A stretch of 64,000 nt of DNA from DATATV01 sp035551355. GTDB taxonomy: Bacteria; Actinomycetota; Actinomycetes; Mycobacteriales; Pseudonocardiaceae. The DNA is taken from positions 1-64,000 of the forward strand of contig DASZNF010000055.1 in NCBI GenBank assembly GCA_035551355.1. The letters are read 5' to 3'. Both the position numbers and the translations under genes were made by a program. The notes below the pieces were generated by a model that was not told the DNA's origin, did no database searches, and saw nothing but the letters and a program-made list of their open reading frames with translations. Below, piece by piece: positions 1 through 9,224 of this stretch; the stretch's first letter is position 1, and each line of letters starts with the position of its first letter.

Positions 1-139
1 CCGGGAGGTTCACGTTACGTATTGCCAAGGTAGCAACCCGGCAGCGCCGTGTCCTCCGAACGGACTATTTGACTGCGAAAGCATCCGGCCAGCTCAACCC
101 ACCTGCGAGCCCCGTGTCCGAGACCACCTACGAGACGGC

Positions 140-167
140 GGGCCGGGCCGGATCACCCGCCCGGCCC
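140..167 (-). terminator. GC-rich hairpin downstream of the DUF6104 gene
   Basis: Nine-base arms GGGCCGGGC (140-148) and GCCCGGCCC (159-167) pair perfectly around a 10-nt loop. The hairpin lies 53-80 nt past the stop of the small gene ending at 220 and would end its leftward transcript. There is no U-run, so it is a GC-hairpin type of terminator at best. I see no gene in 1-219. Confidence 0.4.
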
Positions 168-219
168 GGCCGAGCCCGTGGCCGAATTCGTTGCTCGGAG
201 TAATCGGACCCGAGGGTGA

Positions 220-459
220 TCAGGCCTCCTCAGTGGCCAGATCTTCCTCGCGGTCGCCGGTTTCCTCCGGTTCGGTGGCGTCGTCCAGCTCGTCGCTGTC
301 GTCGCGGGCCAGGTAGGTGGCGAGCCGCTCCATCGCGTCCTCGAAATCCGGGTTCTGATCGACGAAGGCCCGCATGCGGTCGGCCAGCCAGCCCAGGGTC
401 ACCTGGTCGTCGCCGCGCCGGTCCTCCAGCTCCTCGATCCCCCGATCGGTGAAGTACAC
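220..459 (-). CDS. DUF6104 family small acidic protein
   Basis: This gene encodes 79 residues beginning MYFTDRGIEELEDRRGDDQV, which I recognise as the conserved opening of the actinobacterial DUF6104 family, proteins of unknown function. The first 50 residues look folded (helical, with VTLGWLADRMRAFVD and ATYLARDD). The last 30 residues are a very acidic tail rich in Asp, Glu and Thr. The start is GTG at 459, preceded by a strong Shine-Dalgarno GGAGG with about 5 nt spacing. It lies 112 bp downstream of kgd on the same strand, and a strong hairpin (481-513) separates the two. A link to 2-oxoglutarate metabolism rests on this position alone. Confidence 0.8.
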   Translation of the reverse strand: MYFTDRGIEELEDRRGDDQVTLGWLADRMRAFVDQNPDFEDAMERLATYLARDDSDELDDATEPEETGDREEDLATEEA

Positions 460-480
460 CGTTACCTCCAGCTGTGCCAG

Positions 481-513
481 CGAACCGCCGGTCCTGTCCG
501 GACCGGCGGTTCG
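481..513 (-). terminator. Perfect 14-bp hairpin between kgd and the DUF6104 gene
   Basis: The arms CGAACCGCCGGTCC (481-494) and GGACCGGCGGTTCG (500-513) are perfectly complementary with a 5-nt loop. The hairpin sits 59 nt after the kgd stop and only about 20 nt before the DUF6104 start. It can therefore end the kgd transcript or act as an attenuator that limits read-through into the small gene. Confidence 0.65.
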
Positions 514-571
514 CCGAGAAAATCCGTCCTGTACGCGCGAAACACTCCGCGCAACGGCCCCACAGGGGCCC

Positions 572-3500
572 TTACTCGAACGCGCCCGCGATCACCTTCT
601 GCTGCTCGAACTCGTGCACCTTGCCCGAACCCGACGCGGGCGCGGACATCGGCCGCCGGGACACCCGGCGCAGCTTGCCCGCCAACCCGGGCACCTTCGT
701 CGGCAGCTCCAGCCCCAGGAACGGCCACGCGCCCTGGTTGGCCGGTTCCTCCTGCACCCAGCGGACCTCCTCCGCGTTCGGGTACCGGTCGAGCTTCTCG
801 CCCAGCCGCCGGAACGGCACCGGGTAGTACTGCTCGATCCGTACGATCGCCACGTCCGTGGCACCGCGCTTGTCCCGCTCGGCGGCCAGTTCGTAGTAGA
901 TCTTGCCGCTGCACAGCAGCACCTTGCGCACCCCGGCCGGGTCCGGCCGCTTCGGGTCGTCGATCACCGAGTGGAACTTCGACTCGGTGAAGTGCTCCAC
1001 TGGGCTGACCGCGGCCTTGTTGCGCAGCATCGACTTCGGCGTGAACACCACCAGCGGCCGCTGCACGCCGTCCAGCGCATGCCTGCGCAACAGGTGGAAG
1101 TAGTTCGCCGGAGTCGAGGGCATGGACACCGTCATCGAGCCCTCGGCGCACAGCTGCAGCCAGCGCTCGATGCGACCGCTCGTGTGGTCGGGGCCCTGGC
1201 CCTCGTGGCCGTGCGGCAGCAGCAGCGCCACGTTCGAGCGCTGGCCCCACTTGGCCTCGGACGAGGAGATGTACTCGTCGATCACCGACTGGGCGCCGTT
1301 GACGAAGTCGCCGAACTGCGCCTCCCACAACACCAGCGCTTCCTCGTTGGCCACCGAGTACCCGTACTCGAAGCCCACCGCCGCGTACTCCGACAGCGCC
1401 GAGTCGTAGACCATGAACCGGCCCTGCTCGTCGGCCAGGTTCTGCAGCGGCGTGTACTCCGCGCCGGTCTTGCGGTCGATCAGCACCGAGTGCCGCTGGG
1501 TGAACGTGCCGCGCCGGCTGTCCTGACCGGACAGTCGCACCAGCCGGCCCTCCATGGCCAGCGAGCCGAACGCCAGCAGCTCCGCGAACGCCCAGTCGAT
1601 CTCGCCGTCGGTGGACATCTTCAGCCGCCGCTCCAGCACCGGCTTGACCCTCGGGTGCGGGGTGAAGCCCTCGGGCAGGTCCACGTGCGCCCGGCCGATG
1701 TGGGCGACCGTCTCGGCCTTGATCGCGGTGGCCACCTTGGCCGGGATCTGCTGCTCGGACTCCACCGACGGACTGGCCGTGGCCGGCGTCTTCTCCAGTT
1801 CGCGCACCTCGTTGAACACGTGCTCGAGCTGGCTGGAGAAGTCCCGCAGCGCGGTCTCCGCGTCCTCCATGGAGATGTCGTTGCGGCCGATCAGCGCCTC
1901 GGTGTAGGTCTTCCGCACGCTGCGCTTGCCGTCGATGATGTCGTACATCGCGGGCTGGGTCATCGACGGGTCGTCGCCCTCGTTGTGCCCACGGCGGCGG
2001 TAGCAGACCATGTCGATCACGACGTCCTTGTGGAACGCCTGCCGGTACTCCACCGCCAGCCTGGCCACCCAGTAGCACGCCTCCGGGTCGTCCCCGTTGA
2101 CGTGGAACACCGGCGCGTCGATCATCTTCGCCACGTCGGTGCAGTACTTCGAGGACCGGGAGTGCTCCGGGTTGGTGGTGAAGCCGACCTGGTTGTTGAT
2201 GATCACGTGCACCGTGCCGCCGGTGCGGTAACCGCGCAGCAGCGCCAGGTTCAGCGTCTCGGCCACCACACCCTGACCGGCGAACGCGGCGTCACCGTGC
2301 AGCGCCACCGGCAGCACCGTGTAGCCGTGCTCGGCGCCCTTGTCCAGGATGTCCTGCTTGGCCCGGGCGATGCCCTCGATCACCGGGTCCACCGTCTCCA
2401 GGTGGGACGGGTTCGCGGCCAGCGACACCTTGGTCTCGCCGTCGCCGAACATGCGGAAGTACTTGCCCTCCGCGCCCATGTGGTACTTCACGTCGCCGGA
2501 CCCGTGCGCCTGGCCCGGGTCGATGTTGCCCTCGAACTCGCGGAAGATCTGCGCGATCGGCTTGCCCACGATGTTGGCCAGTACGTTCAGCCGCCCGCGG
2601 TGCGGCATGCCGATGACGACCTCGTCCAGCTCGTCCTCGGCGGCCTTGTCCAGCACCGCGTCCAGCAGCGCGATCACCGTCTCGCCGCCCTCCAGCGAGA
2701 ACCGCTTCTGGCCGACGTACTTGGTCTGCAGGAAGGTCTCGAACGCCTCGGCCGCGTTGAGTTTGGACAGGATGTACTTCTGCACCGCGGTCGGCGGCTT
2801 CTCGTGCTTGACTTCGACTCGTTCCTGCAGCCAGCGCCGCTCGGAGGGCTCCAGGATGTGCATGTACTCCACGCCGACCGTGCGGCAGTAGGAGTCGCGC
2901 AGCACGCCGAGCACGTCGCGCAGCTTCATCTGCTCGCGGCCGGCGAACCCGCCGACCGGGAACTCGCGGTCCAGGTCCCACAGGCTCAGGCTGTGCGAGA
3001 GCACGTCGAGGTCCTCGTGCCTGCGCTGCCGGTAGTTCAGCGGGTCCACATCGGCCATCAGGTGGCCGCGGGTGCGGTAGGCGTCGATCAGTTCCAGCAC
3101 CCGCGCGGTCTTGTCGACCGAGCCCTCCGGGATGTCCTGCACCCAGCGGATCGGCTCGTAGGGCAGCCGCAGCGCGGTGAACAGGTCGTCGTAGAAGCCG
3201 TCCTCGCCCAGCAGCAGCGCGTGCACCCGCTTGAGGAACTCGCCGGACTCCGCGCCCTGGATGACCCGGTGGTCATACGTGGAGGTCAGCGTGATGATCT
3301 TGCCGACGCCCAGCTTGATCAGCGCCTGCTCGCTGGTGCCCTGGAACTGCGCCGGGTACTCCATGGCGCCGACGCCCACGATGGTGCCCTGACCGGCCTG
3401 CAGGCGGGGCACCGAGTGGTTGGTGCCGATGCCGCCCGGGTTGGTCAGCGAGATGGTCGTGCCGGCGAAGTCCTCGCCGGTCAGGGCGCCGGTGCGGGCC

Positions 3501-4324
3501 TTGCGCACGATCTCCTCGTAGGACTGCCAGAACTGGGTGAACGACATGTTCTCGCAGCCCTTGATGGAGGCGACCACCAGGTTGCGCGCGCCGTCCTTGC
3601 CCGGCAGGTCGATGGCAAGGCCGAAGTTCACGTGCTCCGGGGTGACCACGTTGGGCTTGCCGTTGACCTCGGCGAAGTGCCGGTTCATGTTCGGGAACGC
3701 CTCGAGCGCCCGGACCACGGCGTAGCCGATGAGGTGGGTGAAGGAGACCTTCCCGCCCCGGGTCCGCTTGAGGTAGTTGTTGATCACGATGCGGTTGTCG
3801 GACAGCAGCTTGGCCGGCACCGCGCGCACACTGGTCGCGGTCGGCACGGTCAGCGACTGCTGCATGTTCTTCGCGATCGCCGCCGCGGCGCCGCGCAGCG
3901 GGGTGCTCTGCTGGGCGGCGGAGTCGGCCTTCACCGGCGCGGCCTTGGCCGCCTGGCTCGGCGCCGGCTTGCCCGCGGTGCTGGGCAGCCCGGAGGAGGC
4001 GGTGCTGGCCGGGGCCTTGCTCCCGGTCGTGGGCGCGGCACCGTTCCGGCTCGGCGCCGGGGCCGGCCTTCCGGCGGGCTTCGCCGGGCTGGCCGTGGCC
4101 TCGCTGTTCGCTGTCGGGGGAGTCGTGGTGGTCTTGGTCACGGTCGTCGTGGTCGTGCTGCCGCCGGTGCTGGTGGCGGCCTCGGCCGCGCGCTGCGTCG
4201 GCTTGTAGTCGGCGAAGAAGTCGTGCCATGCCGGGTCTACCGAGGATGGGTCGCTGAGGAACTGCTCGTACATTTCCTCGACCAGCCACTCGTTGGGGCC
4301 GAACTGTGACGCAGTGCTGGACAC
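572..4324 (-). CDS. kgd: Multifunctional 2-oxoglutarate decarboxylase/dehydrogenase E1 (Kgd/OdhA type)
   Basis: The 1250-residue protein is the actinobacterial form of the 2-oxoglutarate dehydrogenase E1, in which an E2-like acyltransferase domain is fused to the ThDP-dependent E1. It begins with the conserved FGPNEWLVEEMYEQFL segment (residues ~8-23). A Pro/Ala/Thr-rich linker follows (~45-130), then the succinyltransferase core ending in the catalytic motif YDHRVIQGAESGEFL (~345-360), then the E1 part with GMPHRGRLNVLANI, GDAAFAGQGVV and INNQVGFTT for ThDP and Mg binding. There is no lipoyl domain, as is normal for this fusion. In the family it works with lipoyl E2 and E3 in the TCA cycle and can release succinic semialdehyde; FHA protein GarA inhibits it in mycobacteria. 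The start is GTG at 4324, matching the family N-terminus. The promoter should lie in 4325-4500. Confidence 0.97.
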   Translation of the reverse strand: MSSTASQFGPNEWLVEEMYEQFLSDPSSVDPAWHDFFADYKPTQRAAEAATSTGGSTTTTTVTKTTTTPPTANSEATASPAKPAGRPAPAPSRNGAAPTTGSKAPASTASSGLPSTAGKPAPSQAAKAAPVKADSAAQQSTPLRGAAAAIAKNMQQSLTVPTATSVRAVPAKLLSDNRIVINNYLKRTRGGKVSFTHLIGYAVVRALEAFPNMNRHFAEVNGKPNVVTPEHVNFGLAIDLPGKDGARNLVVASIKGCENMSFTQFWQSYEEIVRKARTGALTGEDFAGTTISLTNPGGIGTNHSVPRLQAGQGTIVGVGAMEYPAQFQGTSEQALIKLGVGKIITLTSTYDHRVIQGAESGEFLKRVHALLLGEDGFYDDLFTALRLPYEPIRWVQDIPEGSVDKTARVLELIDAYRTRGHLMADVDPLNYRQRRHEDLDVLSHSLSLWDLDREFPVGGFAGREQMKLRDVLGVLRDSYCRTVGVEYMHILEPSERRWLQERVEVKHEKPPTAVQKYILSKLNAAEAFETFLQTKYVGQKRFSLEGGETVIALLDAVLDKAAEDELDEVVIGMPHRGRLNVLANIVGKPIAQIFREFEGNIDPGQAHGSGDVKYHMGAEGKYFRMFGDGETKVSLAANPSHLETVDPVIEGIARAKQDILDKGAEHGYTVLPVALHGDAAFAGQGVVAETLNLALLRGYRTGGTVHVIINNQVGFTTNPEHSRSSKYCTDVAKMIDAPVFHVNGDDPEACYWVARLAVEYRQAFHKDVVIDMVCYRRRGHNEGDDPSMTQPAMYDIIDGKRSVRKTYTEALIGRNDISMEDAETALRDFSSQLEHVFNEVRELEKTPATASPSVESEQQIPAKVATAIKAETVAHIGRAHVDLPEGFTPHPRVKPVLERRLKMSTDGEIDWAFAELLAFGSLAMEGRLVRLSGQDSRRGTFTQRHSVLIDRKTGAEYTPLQNLADEQGRFMVYDSALSEYAAVGFEYGYSVANEEALVLWEAQFGDFVNGAQSVIDEYISSSEAKWGQRSNVALLLPHGHEGQGPDHTSGRIERWLQLCAEGSMTVSMPSTPANYFHLLRRHALDGVQRPLVVFTPKSMLRNKAAVSPVEHFTESKFHSVIDDPKRPDPAGVRKVLLCSGKIYYELAAERDKRGATDVAIVRIEQYYPVPFRRLGEKLDRYPNAEEVRWVQEEPANQGAWPFLGLELPTKVPGLAGKLRRVSRRPMSAPASGSGKVHEFEQQKVIAGAFE

Positions 4325-4500
4325 GGTTGGCGCTCGCCTCTATCCGTCTCGCGTGGGCGCACCGAAGCGCCTAGTCTGGTGAACTTCAGTCACCAAGGTT
4401 AGTCCGTGGCGGGACGTGATTCACACCGGACTGAGTGCTGGCAAGGAGGAGTCAGTCACAGAATCCTTCAAGATCGTCACATCTTTCGAGGGACTCGTGA

Positions 4501-7500
4501 TCAGGACTCGACCAGCCCCCGGTCGGCCGAGCCGTAGCGCCACAGGTCGGCGTAGCGGCCGCCGGCGGCCAGCAACTCGGCGTGCGTGCCGTCCTCGATG
4601 ATCCGGCCGCCGTCCAGCACCACGATCCGGTCGGCGCGGGCCGCGGTGGCCAGCCGGTGCGCCACCACGAACGTGGTGCGGGCCTTGGCCACCCGCTCGC
4701 TGGCCGCCAGCACCGCCGCCTCGGTGCCCGGGTCCAGCGCCGCGGTCGCCTCGTCCAGCAGGAGCACGTCCGGCGTCACCAGTTCGGCCCGGGCCAGCGC
4801 GACCAGCTGCCGCTGCCCGGCGGACAGGCCGTGCCCGCGCTCGCCCAGCGACTGCCGGAACCCGTGCGGCAGGGTGGCCACCATGGGCAGCGCGCCCACC
4901 TCGCGCACCGCCCGCTCCACCGTCGGATCGTCCGCGTCCGGCCGGCCGTAACGGACATTGTCGGCCAGGTCGCCGGTGAACAGGTGGGCCTCCTGCGGCA
5001 CCACGCCCAGCCGCTGCCGGAACCCGGGCAGGTCGTAGTCGCGCACGTCCACGCCGTCCACCAGCACCCGGCCGTCGGTCGCGTCGTAGAACCTTGCCAG
5101 CAGCTTGACCAGCGTGGACTTGCCCGCCCCGGTCGCCCCGACCAGCGCCACGGTCTGCCCGGCAGGCACCCGCAGCGACACCCGGTCCAGCGCGGGCCCG
5201 GCCGCACCGGCGTAGGCGAAGCTGACCTCTCGCAGTTCCACCTCGCCGCGCAGCGCCGCGGGCACCGGCACCGGGTGCCGCGCCGGCAGCACCGTGCTGG
5301 GCGTGCGCAGCAGGTCGCCGATCCGGTGCAGGCCGACGCTGGCCTGCTGGTAGCCGTCGAACACGTTGGACAGCTGCTGCACCGGGGCGAAGAACTGCCC
5401 CAGGTAGAGCAGGAACGCCACCAGCACACCGGCCGAGAGCGTGTCCTCGGCGACCCGCGCGGCGCCCACCCCGAGCACGATGGCCTGCACCAGCTCGGCC
5501 AGGAACCCGATGAACGGGAAGTACAGCGCGATGTAGCGCTGGGCGCGCAGCCGGGACGCCCGGTAGGAGTCCGACAGCTCGCCGAACTGCCGGGCCGCCC
5601 GGCCCTCCCGGGTGTGGGCCTGGGCCACCCGCAGTCCGGACACGTTCTCCTGCAGGTCGGCGTTGACCGCGCTGATCCGCTCCCGGGCCTCGGCGTAGGC
5701 CTGCGAGGAGCGTTTGCGGAAGATCAGCGTGGCCACCCCGGCGAAGGGCAGCGCGGCCAGCACCAGCAGGGCCAGCTTCGGGTCGATGGCCACCATGGCG
5801 ATGGCCATGCCGACCATGGTCAGCACGCTGACCACCGCGCTCATCAGCCCGGTCTGCAGGAATGTGGACAGCGCGTCCACGTCCGTGGTCATCCGGGTCA
5901 TGATCCGGCCGCCCAGCTCGCGCTCGTAGTAGTCGAGGCCGAGTCGTTGCAGGTGGGCGTAGCTGCGCACGCGCAGGCTGAACAGCACGGTCTCGCCGGA
6001 CCGGGCGGTGGAGACGGCCTGCCCGCGCAGCGCCAGCCAGTCCAGCACGACCACCCCGAGAGCCACCGCCGCCATCACCCAGATCACCGTGGACACATGC
6101 GCCGACACCCCGGAGTCGACTCCGGTCCGGACCAGGATCGGCAGCACGATCGAGGCCAGCGCGTCCACCGCGAGCAGCCCGAGGGCGGCCAGCAGCACCC
6201 AGCGCACCGGGCGCAGCAGCCGGGCCAGCCGGAAGCGCGGATCCGGCGCGCGCGAGTCGACCCCGGGCAGCTCGGGCGTGTCGGTGGCCGGGGGCAGCGC
6301 CTGCACCGCGGCCATCAGCTCCGGGGTCGGCGCCAGCGCGGCGGCGAACCCGCCGGGCCCGGCCGCCGCGTCCGCGAAGTGCACGGTCCGGGTGTCCGCG
6401 TCCCGGGCCGGCCACAGCTGTTCGGTCAGGCCCTCGGCGTTCGCGGCCAGCTCTCCGGCGACCGGTTCCTCGATCGCCTCACCCGGCCCGGCCAGCAGCG
6501 CACGGAACAGCGAACACCGTTCGGTGAGCTCCTCGGCGGTGCCCACGTCGACCAGCTTTCCCTTGTCCAGCACGGCAATCCGGTCGGCCAGAGCCAGGGT
6601 GGACCGGCGGTGGGCGATGACCAGCGTGGTGCGCTCGGCGGTCACCGCGCGCAGGGTGCGCTGGATGGCCGCCTCGGTGGCCGGGTCGACCGCGGAGGTC
6701 GCGTCGTCCAGCACCAGCACCCGAGGATCGGACAGCAACGCCCGGGCCAGCGCGACGCGCTGCCGCTGCCCGCCGGACAGGGTCAGTCCGCGCTCGCCGA
6801 CCAGCGTGTCGTAACCCTTGGGCAGCGCGGCGATGAACCCGTCGGCCTCGGCCGCCCGGGCCGCCGCGCGGACTTCCTCGTCGCTGGCCTCGGGCCGGCC
6901 GTAGGCGATGTTGTCGCGGACCGAGGTGGAGAACAGGAACGCCTCCTCGAACACCATGCCCACGGTCTTGCGCAGCGAGGACAGGGTGAGGTCGCGCACG
7001 TCGACCGGGTCCTCCGGCGGCCCGACCCGCACCGCGCCGGACTGCGCCTCGTAGAACCGGGGAAGCAGCAGCGACACGGTGGACTTGCCGGAGCCCGACG
7101 TGCCGATCAGCGCCAGCGTCTCGCCTGGCCGCACCCGCAGGGACAGTCCGTCCAGCACCGGTTCGCTGCGGGTGTAGCCGAACCGCACGTCGTCCAGCCG
7201 GACCTCCACCGGGCCCTCGGGCACCTCGACCGCGTCGGGGGCATCCACGATCTCCGGCTGCGAGTCGATCAGCTCGTACACCCGCTCGGCCGCGGCCCGG
7301 GACAGCTGCCCGGTGATCACCAGCGCGGACAGCAGCCGGGCCGGTCCGGCCAGGGTGACCAGGTAGCTGGTGAAGGCCAGGAAGGTGCCCAGGCTGATCT
7401 CACCGCGCAGGGCCAGCCAGCCGCCCAGCGCGAGCACCGCGACCTGGCCCAGCGCGGGCAGCGTGGACATCGTGGCGTTGGGCGTGGCCTGCAAGCGGGC

Positions 7501-8250
7501 CGCCCGCAGGCGCTCCCCGAACAGCAGCCGGGCGCCCCGTTCCAGCCGGTCGGTCTCCCGCTCCTCCTGACCGAAACCCTTGACCACGCGCACCCCGGTG
7601 ACCGTCTCCTCGACGTGCTGGGCGATGTCCGCGGCCCGCTGCTGGGCCGACCAGGTCGCCGGGAACAGCCTGCGTCGGGAACGGATCGCCACGAACACCA
7701 GGGTGGGCACGATGACCAGCGCGATCGCGGTGAGCAGCGGGGACAGCCAGAACATCGCGCCCAGCGCGACCACCGTCAGCATCACGGTGCCCAGCGAGAT
7801 CGGCACCATGGACATGAGCCCGTAGACCATCTGCAGGTCGCTGTTGGCCCGGGACACCACCTGCCCGGTGCGCAGCTCGTCCTGTTTGCCGCCGTCCAGC
7901 CGGGCCACCGAGGCGAACACGGCCTGGCGCAGATCGTGCTGCACGTCCAGGGCGAGCTTGCCGGCCAGGTAGCGGCGCAGGAACGCGCCGAGGAAGCGCA
8001 GCCCGGCCAGCCCGGCCAGGATGCCGACCAGCCAGCCGATGCCCGCGGTCTGCCTGGCCACCGCGTCATTCACGCCCAGCCGGGTGATCAGCGGGGCGAT
8101 CGCCTCCAGGCTCATCCCGATGATCGAGCTGACCACGGTGGTCACCACCAGCCTCGGGTGCTGCCAGCCGGCCCTGATCAGGCGGGAGATCCAGCCACGC
8201 TTCCGTTCGGTTTTCCGGGCAGGGTCGTGGGCAGCACGAGAAACGGGCAC
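4501..8250 (-). CDS. Fused ABC exporter, TMD-NBD-TMD-NBD, asymmetric ATP sites
   Basis: The 1249-residue protein joins two type IV (ABCB-like) half-exporters. The first half has a six-helix domain (~30-330) and an NBD with Walker A GTSGSGKST (~380), signature LSGGQRQ (~490) and Walker B VLVLDDATSAVD. The second half repeats this (~670-1249) with GATGAGKST (~1035), LSAGQRQ and VLLLDEATAALD. NBD1 has Asp in place of the catalytic Glu and NBD2 has an altered signature. The two changes fall in the same composite ATP site, so one site is degenerate and one canonical, as in heterodimeric exporters. Substrate is unknown; a drug or lipid exporter is likely. The start is taken as GTG 8250, since upstream in-frame sequence only overlaps the next gene. 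No Shine-Dalgarno is seen; a -10-like TATTCT 6 nt upstream suggests a leaderless mRNA. Confidence 0.9.
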   Translation of the reverse strand: MPVSRAAHDPARKTERKRGWISRLIRAGWQHPRLVVTTVVSSIIGMSLEAIAPLITRLGVNDAVARQTAGIGWLVGILAGLAGLRFLGAFLRRYLAGKLALDVQHDLRQAVFASVARLDGGKQDELRTGQVVSRANSDLQMVYGLMSMVPISLGTVMLTVVALGAMFWLSPLLTAIALVIVPTLVFVAIRSRRRLFPATWSAQQRAADIAQHVEETVTGVRVVKGFGQEERETDRLERGARLLFGERLRAARLQATPNATMSTLPALGQVAVLALGGWLALRGEISLGTFLAFTSYLVTLAGPARLLSALVITGQLSRAAAERVYELIDSQPEIVDAPDAVEVPEGPVEVRLDDVRFGYTRSEPVLDGLSLRVRPGETLALIGTSGSGKSTVSLLLPRFYEAQSGAVRVGPPEDPVDVRDLTLSSLRKTVGMVFEEAFLFSTSVRDNIAYGRPEASDEEVRAAARAAEADGFIAALPKGYDTLVGERGLTLSGGQRQRVALARALLSDPRVLVLDDATSAVDPATEAAIQRTLRAVTAERTTLVIAHRRSTLALADRIAVLDKGKLVDVGTAEELTERCSLFRALLAGPGEAIEEPVAGELAANAEGLTEQLWPARDADTRTVHFADAAAGPGGFAAALAPTPELMAAVQALPPATDTPELPGVDSRAPDPRFRLARLLRPVRWVLLAALGLLAVDALASIVLPILVRTGVDSGVSAHVSTVIWVMAAVALGVVVLDWLALRGQAVSTARSGETVLFSLRVRSYAHLQRLGLDYYERELGGRIMTRMTTDVDALSTFLQTGLMSAVVSVLTMVGMAIAMVAIDPKLALLVLAALPFAGVATLIFRKRSSQAYAEARERISAVNADLQENVSGLRVAQAHTREGRAARQFGELSDSYRASRLRAQRYIALYFPFIGFLAELVQAIVLGVGAARVAEDTLSAGVLVAFLLYLGQFFAPVQQLSNVFDGYQQASVGLHRIGDLLRTPSTVLPARHPVPVPAALRGEVELREVSFAYAGAAGPALDRVSLRVPAGQTVALVGATGAGKSTLVKLLARFYDATDGRVLVDGVDVRDYDLPGFRQRLGVVPQEAHLFTGDLADNVRYGRPDADDPTVERAVREVGALPMVATLPHGFRQSLGERGHGLSAGQRQLVALARAELVTPDVLLLDEATAALDPGTEAAVLAASERVAKARTTFVVAHRLATAARADRIVVLDGGRIIEDGTHAELLAAGGRYADLWRYGSADRGLVES

Positions 8251-8275
8251 CGAACCAGAATATGTTCGGTGCCCG
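8244..8275 (-). promoter_or_regulatory. 12-bp perfect dyad over the exporter's -10 box and start codon
   Basis: The arms CGGGCACCGAAC (8244-8255) and GTTCGGTGCCCG (8264-8275) flank an 8-nt centre. On the minus strand the candidate -10 TATTCT (8262-8257) lies at the centre and the GTG start (8250-8248) lies inside one arm. It may be an operator for the exporter gene. It could equally be the terminator of the ABC-2 operon ending at 8334, because only a short weak T-stretch follows. A 13-bp direct repeat CCACTCAGGTGAC (around 8311-8341) lies just upstream. Confidence 0.45.
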
Positions 8276-8333
8276 ACGTTTCTCAGCCGATATTCGGTTG
8301 GTCTCCAGCGACCACTCAGGTGACAGCGGCCAC

Positions 8334-9224
8334 TCAGGTGACGTCGCGTTGCTGGTTGCGGAACAGGCCGAGGCCGAAGAAGATCGCCGCCCAGGCCAGG
8401 AAGATCAACCCGGAGATCCACCAGTCCGAGGCGCCGATCGCGCCCGCGGCCACCCGCACGATGTTGAGGAAGGTGTCCCAGTCGTGCTGGCCCATGACCT
8501 GCACCAGCGGGGTGTGGGTGAGGCTCTGCAACTGGTCGATCAGGATCTGCCCGGCGGTGGACCCGGTCAGGCCGTCGGCCGCGCCGTTGGGCAGGAAGCC
8601 GACCACCGAGTTGTGCAGGAACAGGTCGGCCACCGGTTCCACGATGACGGCGTAGATCAGCAGCAGCACCACCGCGCCGGTGGTCGAGCCGAGCAGCGCG
8701 CCGACGCCAAGCCCCAGCAGCGTCCAGAGCAGGCAGGACAGCACGCCGGCCAGCAGGATCAGCAGGAAGCCGCCCGCGTCGGGCAGGTAGTTGCCGCCGG
8801 TGCCTGCCGCGGTGCCCGCGGCCACCAGCGCGGCGATCACCACGCCGTAGACCAGCCCCCACACCACGTAGGTGATGGCCTTGGCCGACAGCACGACCAT
8901 CCGGTTGGGCGCGGTGAGGAACGTGGTGGTGATGGTCCGGCGGTGGATCTCACTGGACAGGCCCAGCGCGCCGAACAGCATGGGGAAGATGGTGGCGATG
9001 TTGATGCCCCGGCTCAGCGCGAACACACCCAGCGAGAGGTGCTCCACGCTGATGCCCAGCCGCTGGAACGAGTCGTCGCTGCGGATGCCGTCGCCGATGC
9101 TCTGGATCAGCTTGCCCACCCCGAACGACCAGGCGAAGGCCAGCACGATGGTGGGGATCAGCAGCCCCCACCACAGCTTGGTGGTGAGGATCTTGCGGAA
9201 TTCCGCCTTGATCAGCCTGCCCAT
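8334..9224 (-). CDS. ABC-2 type transporter permease
   Basis: This is a 296-residue membrane protein with the ABC-2 permease pattern. A cytosolic start MGRLIKAEFRKILTTKLWW is followed by a first helix. A long loop (~45-80) comes next, and then about five hydrophobic helices rich in Ala, Leu, Val and Gly that end near the C-terminus (WWISGLIFLAWAAIFFGLGLF). It ends in short basic FRNQQRDVT. It is the membrane partner of the ATPase encoded just upstream: that gene's TGA stop and this ATG share one base (TGATG), so translation is coupled. Substrate is unknown. Related pairs export lipids, antibiotics or peptides. Confidence 0.88.
   Translation of the reverse strand: MGRLIKAEFRKILTTKLWWGLLIPTIVLAFAWSFGVGKLIQSIGDGIRSDDSFQRLGISVEHLSLGVFALSRGINIATIFPMLFGALGLSSEIHRRTITTTFLTAPNRMVVLSAKAITYVVWGLVYGVVIAALVAAGTAAGTGGNYLPDAGGFLLILLAGVLSCLLWTLLGLGVGALLGSTTGAVVLLLIYAVIVEPVADLFLHNSVVGFLPNGAADGLTGSTAGQILIDQLQSLTHTPLVQVMGQHDWDTFLNIVRVAAGAIGASDWWISGLIFLAWAAIFFGLGLFRNQQRDVT

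Noticed and set aside
374..4309. A 1311-residue open frame on the plus strand opposite kgd
   Set aside because: It is an antisense shadow made by the high GC content of kgd. Its product is Arg/His/Gly/Val-rich without any fold, while the minus strand encodes full Kgd.
4582..8655. A 1357-residue plus-strand open frame opposite the fused exporter
   Set aside because: Its composition is Arg/Gly/Gln/His-rich and repetitive with no motif; the minus strand encodes a complete ABC exporter.
8251..8862. Extension of the fused exporter upstream of GTG 8250
   Set aside because: It overlaps the permease gene in another frame and gives Arg/Gly-rich sequence with no similarity to exporter N-termini.
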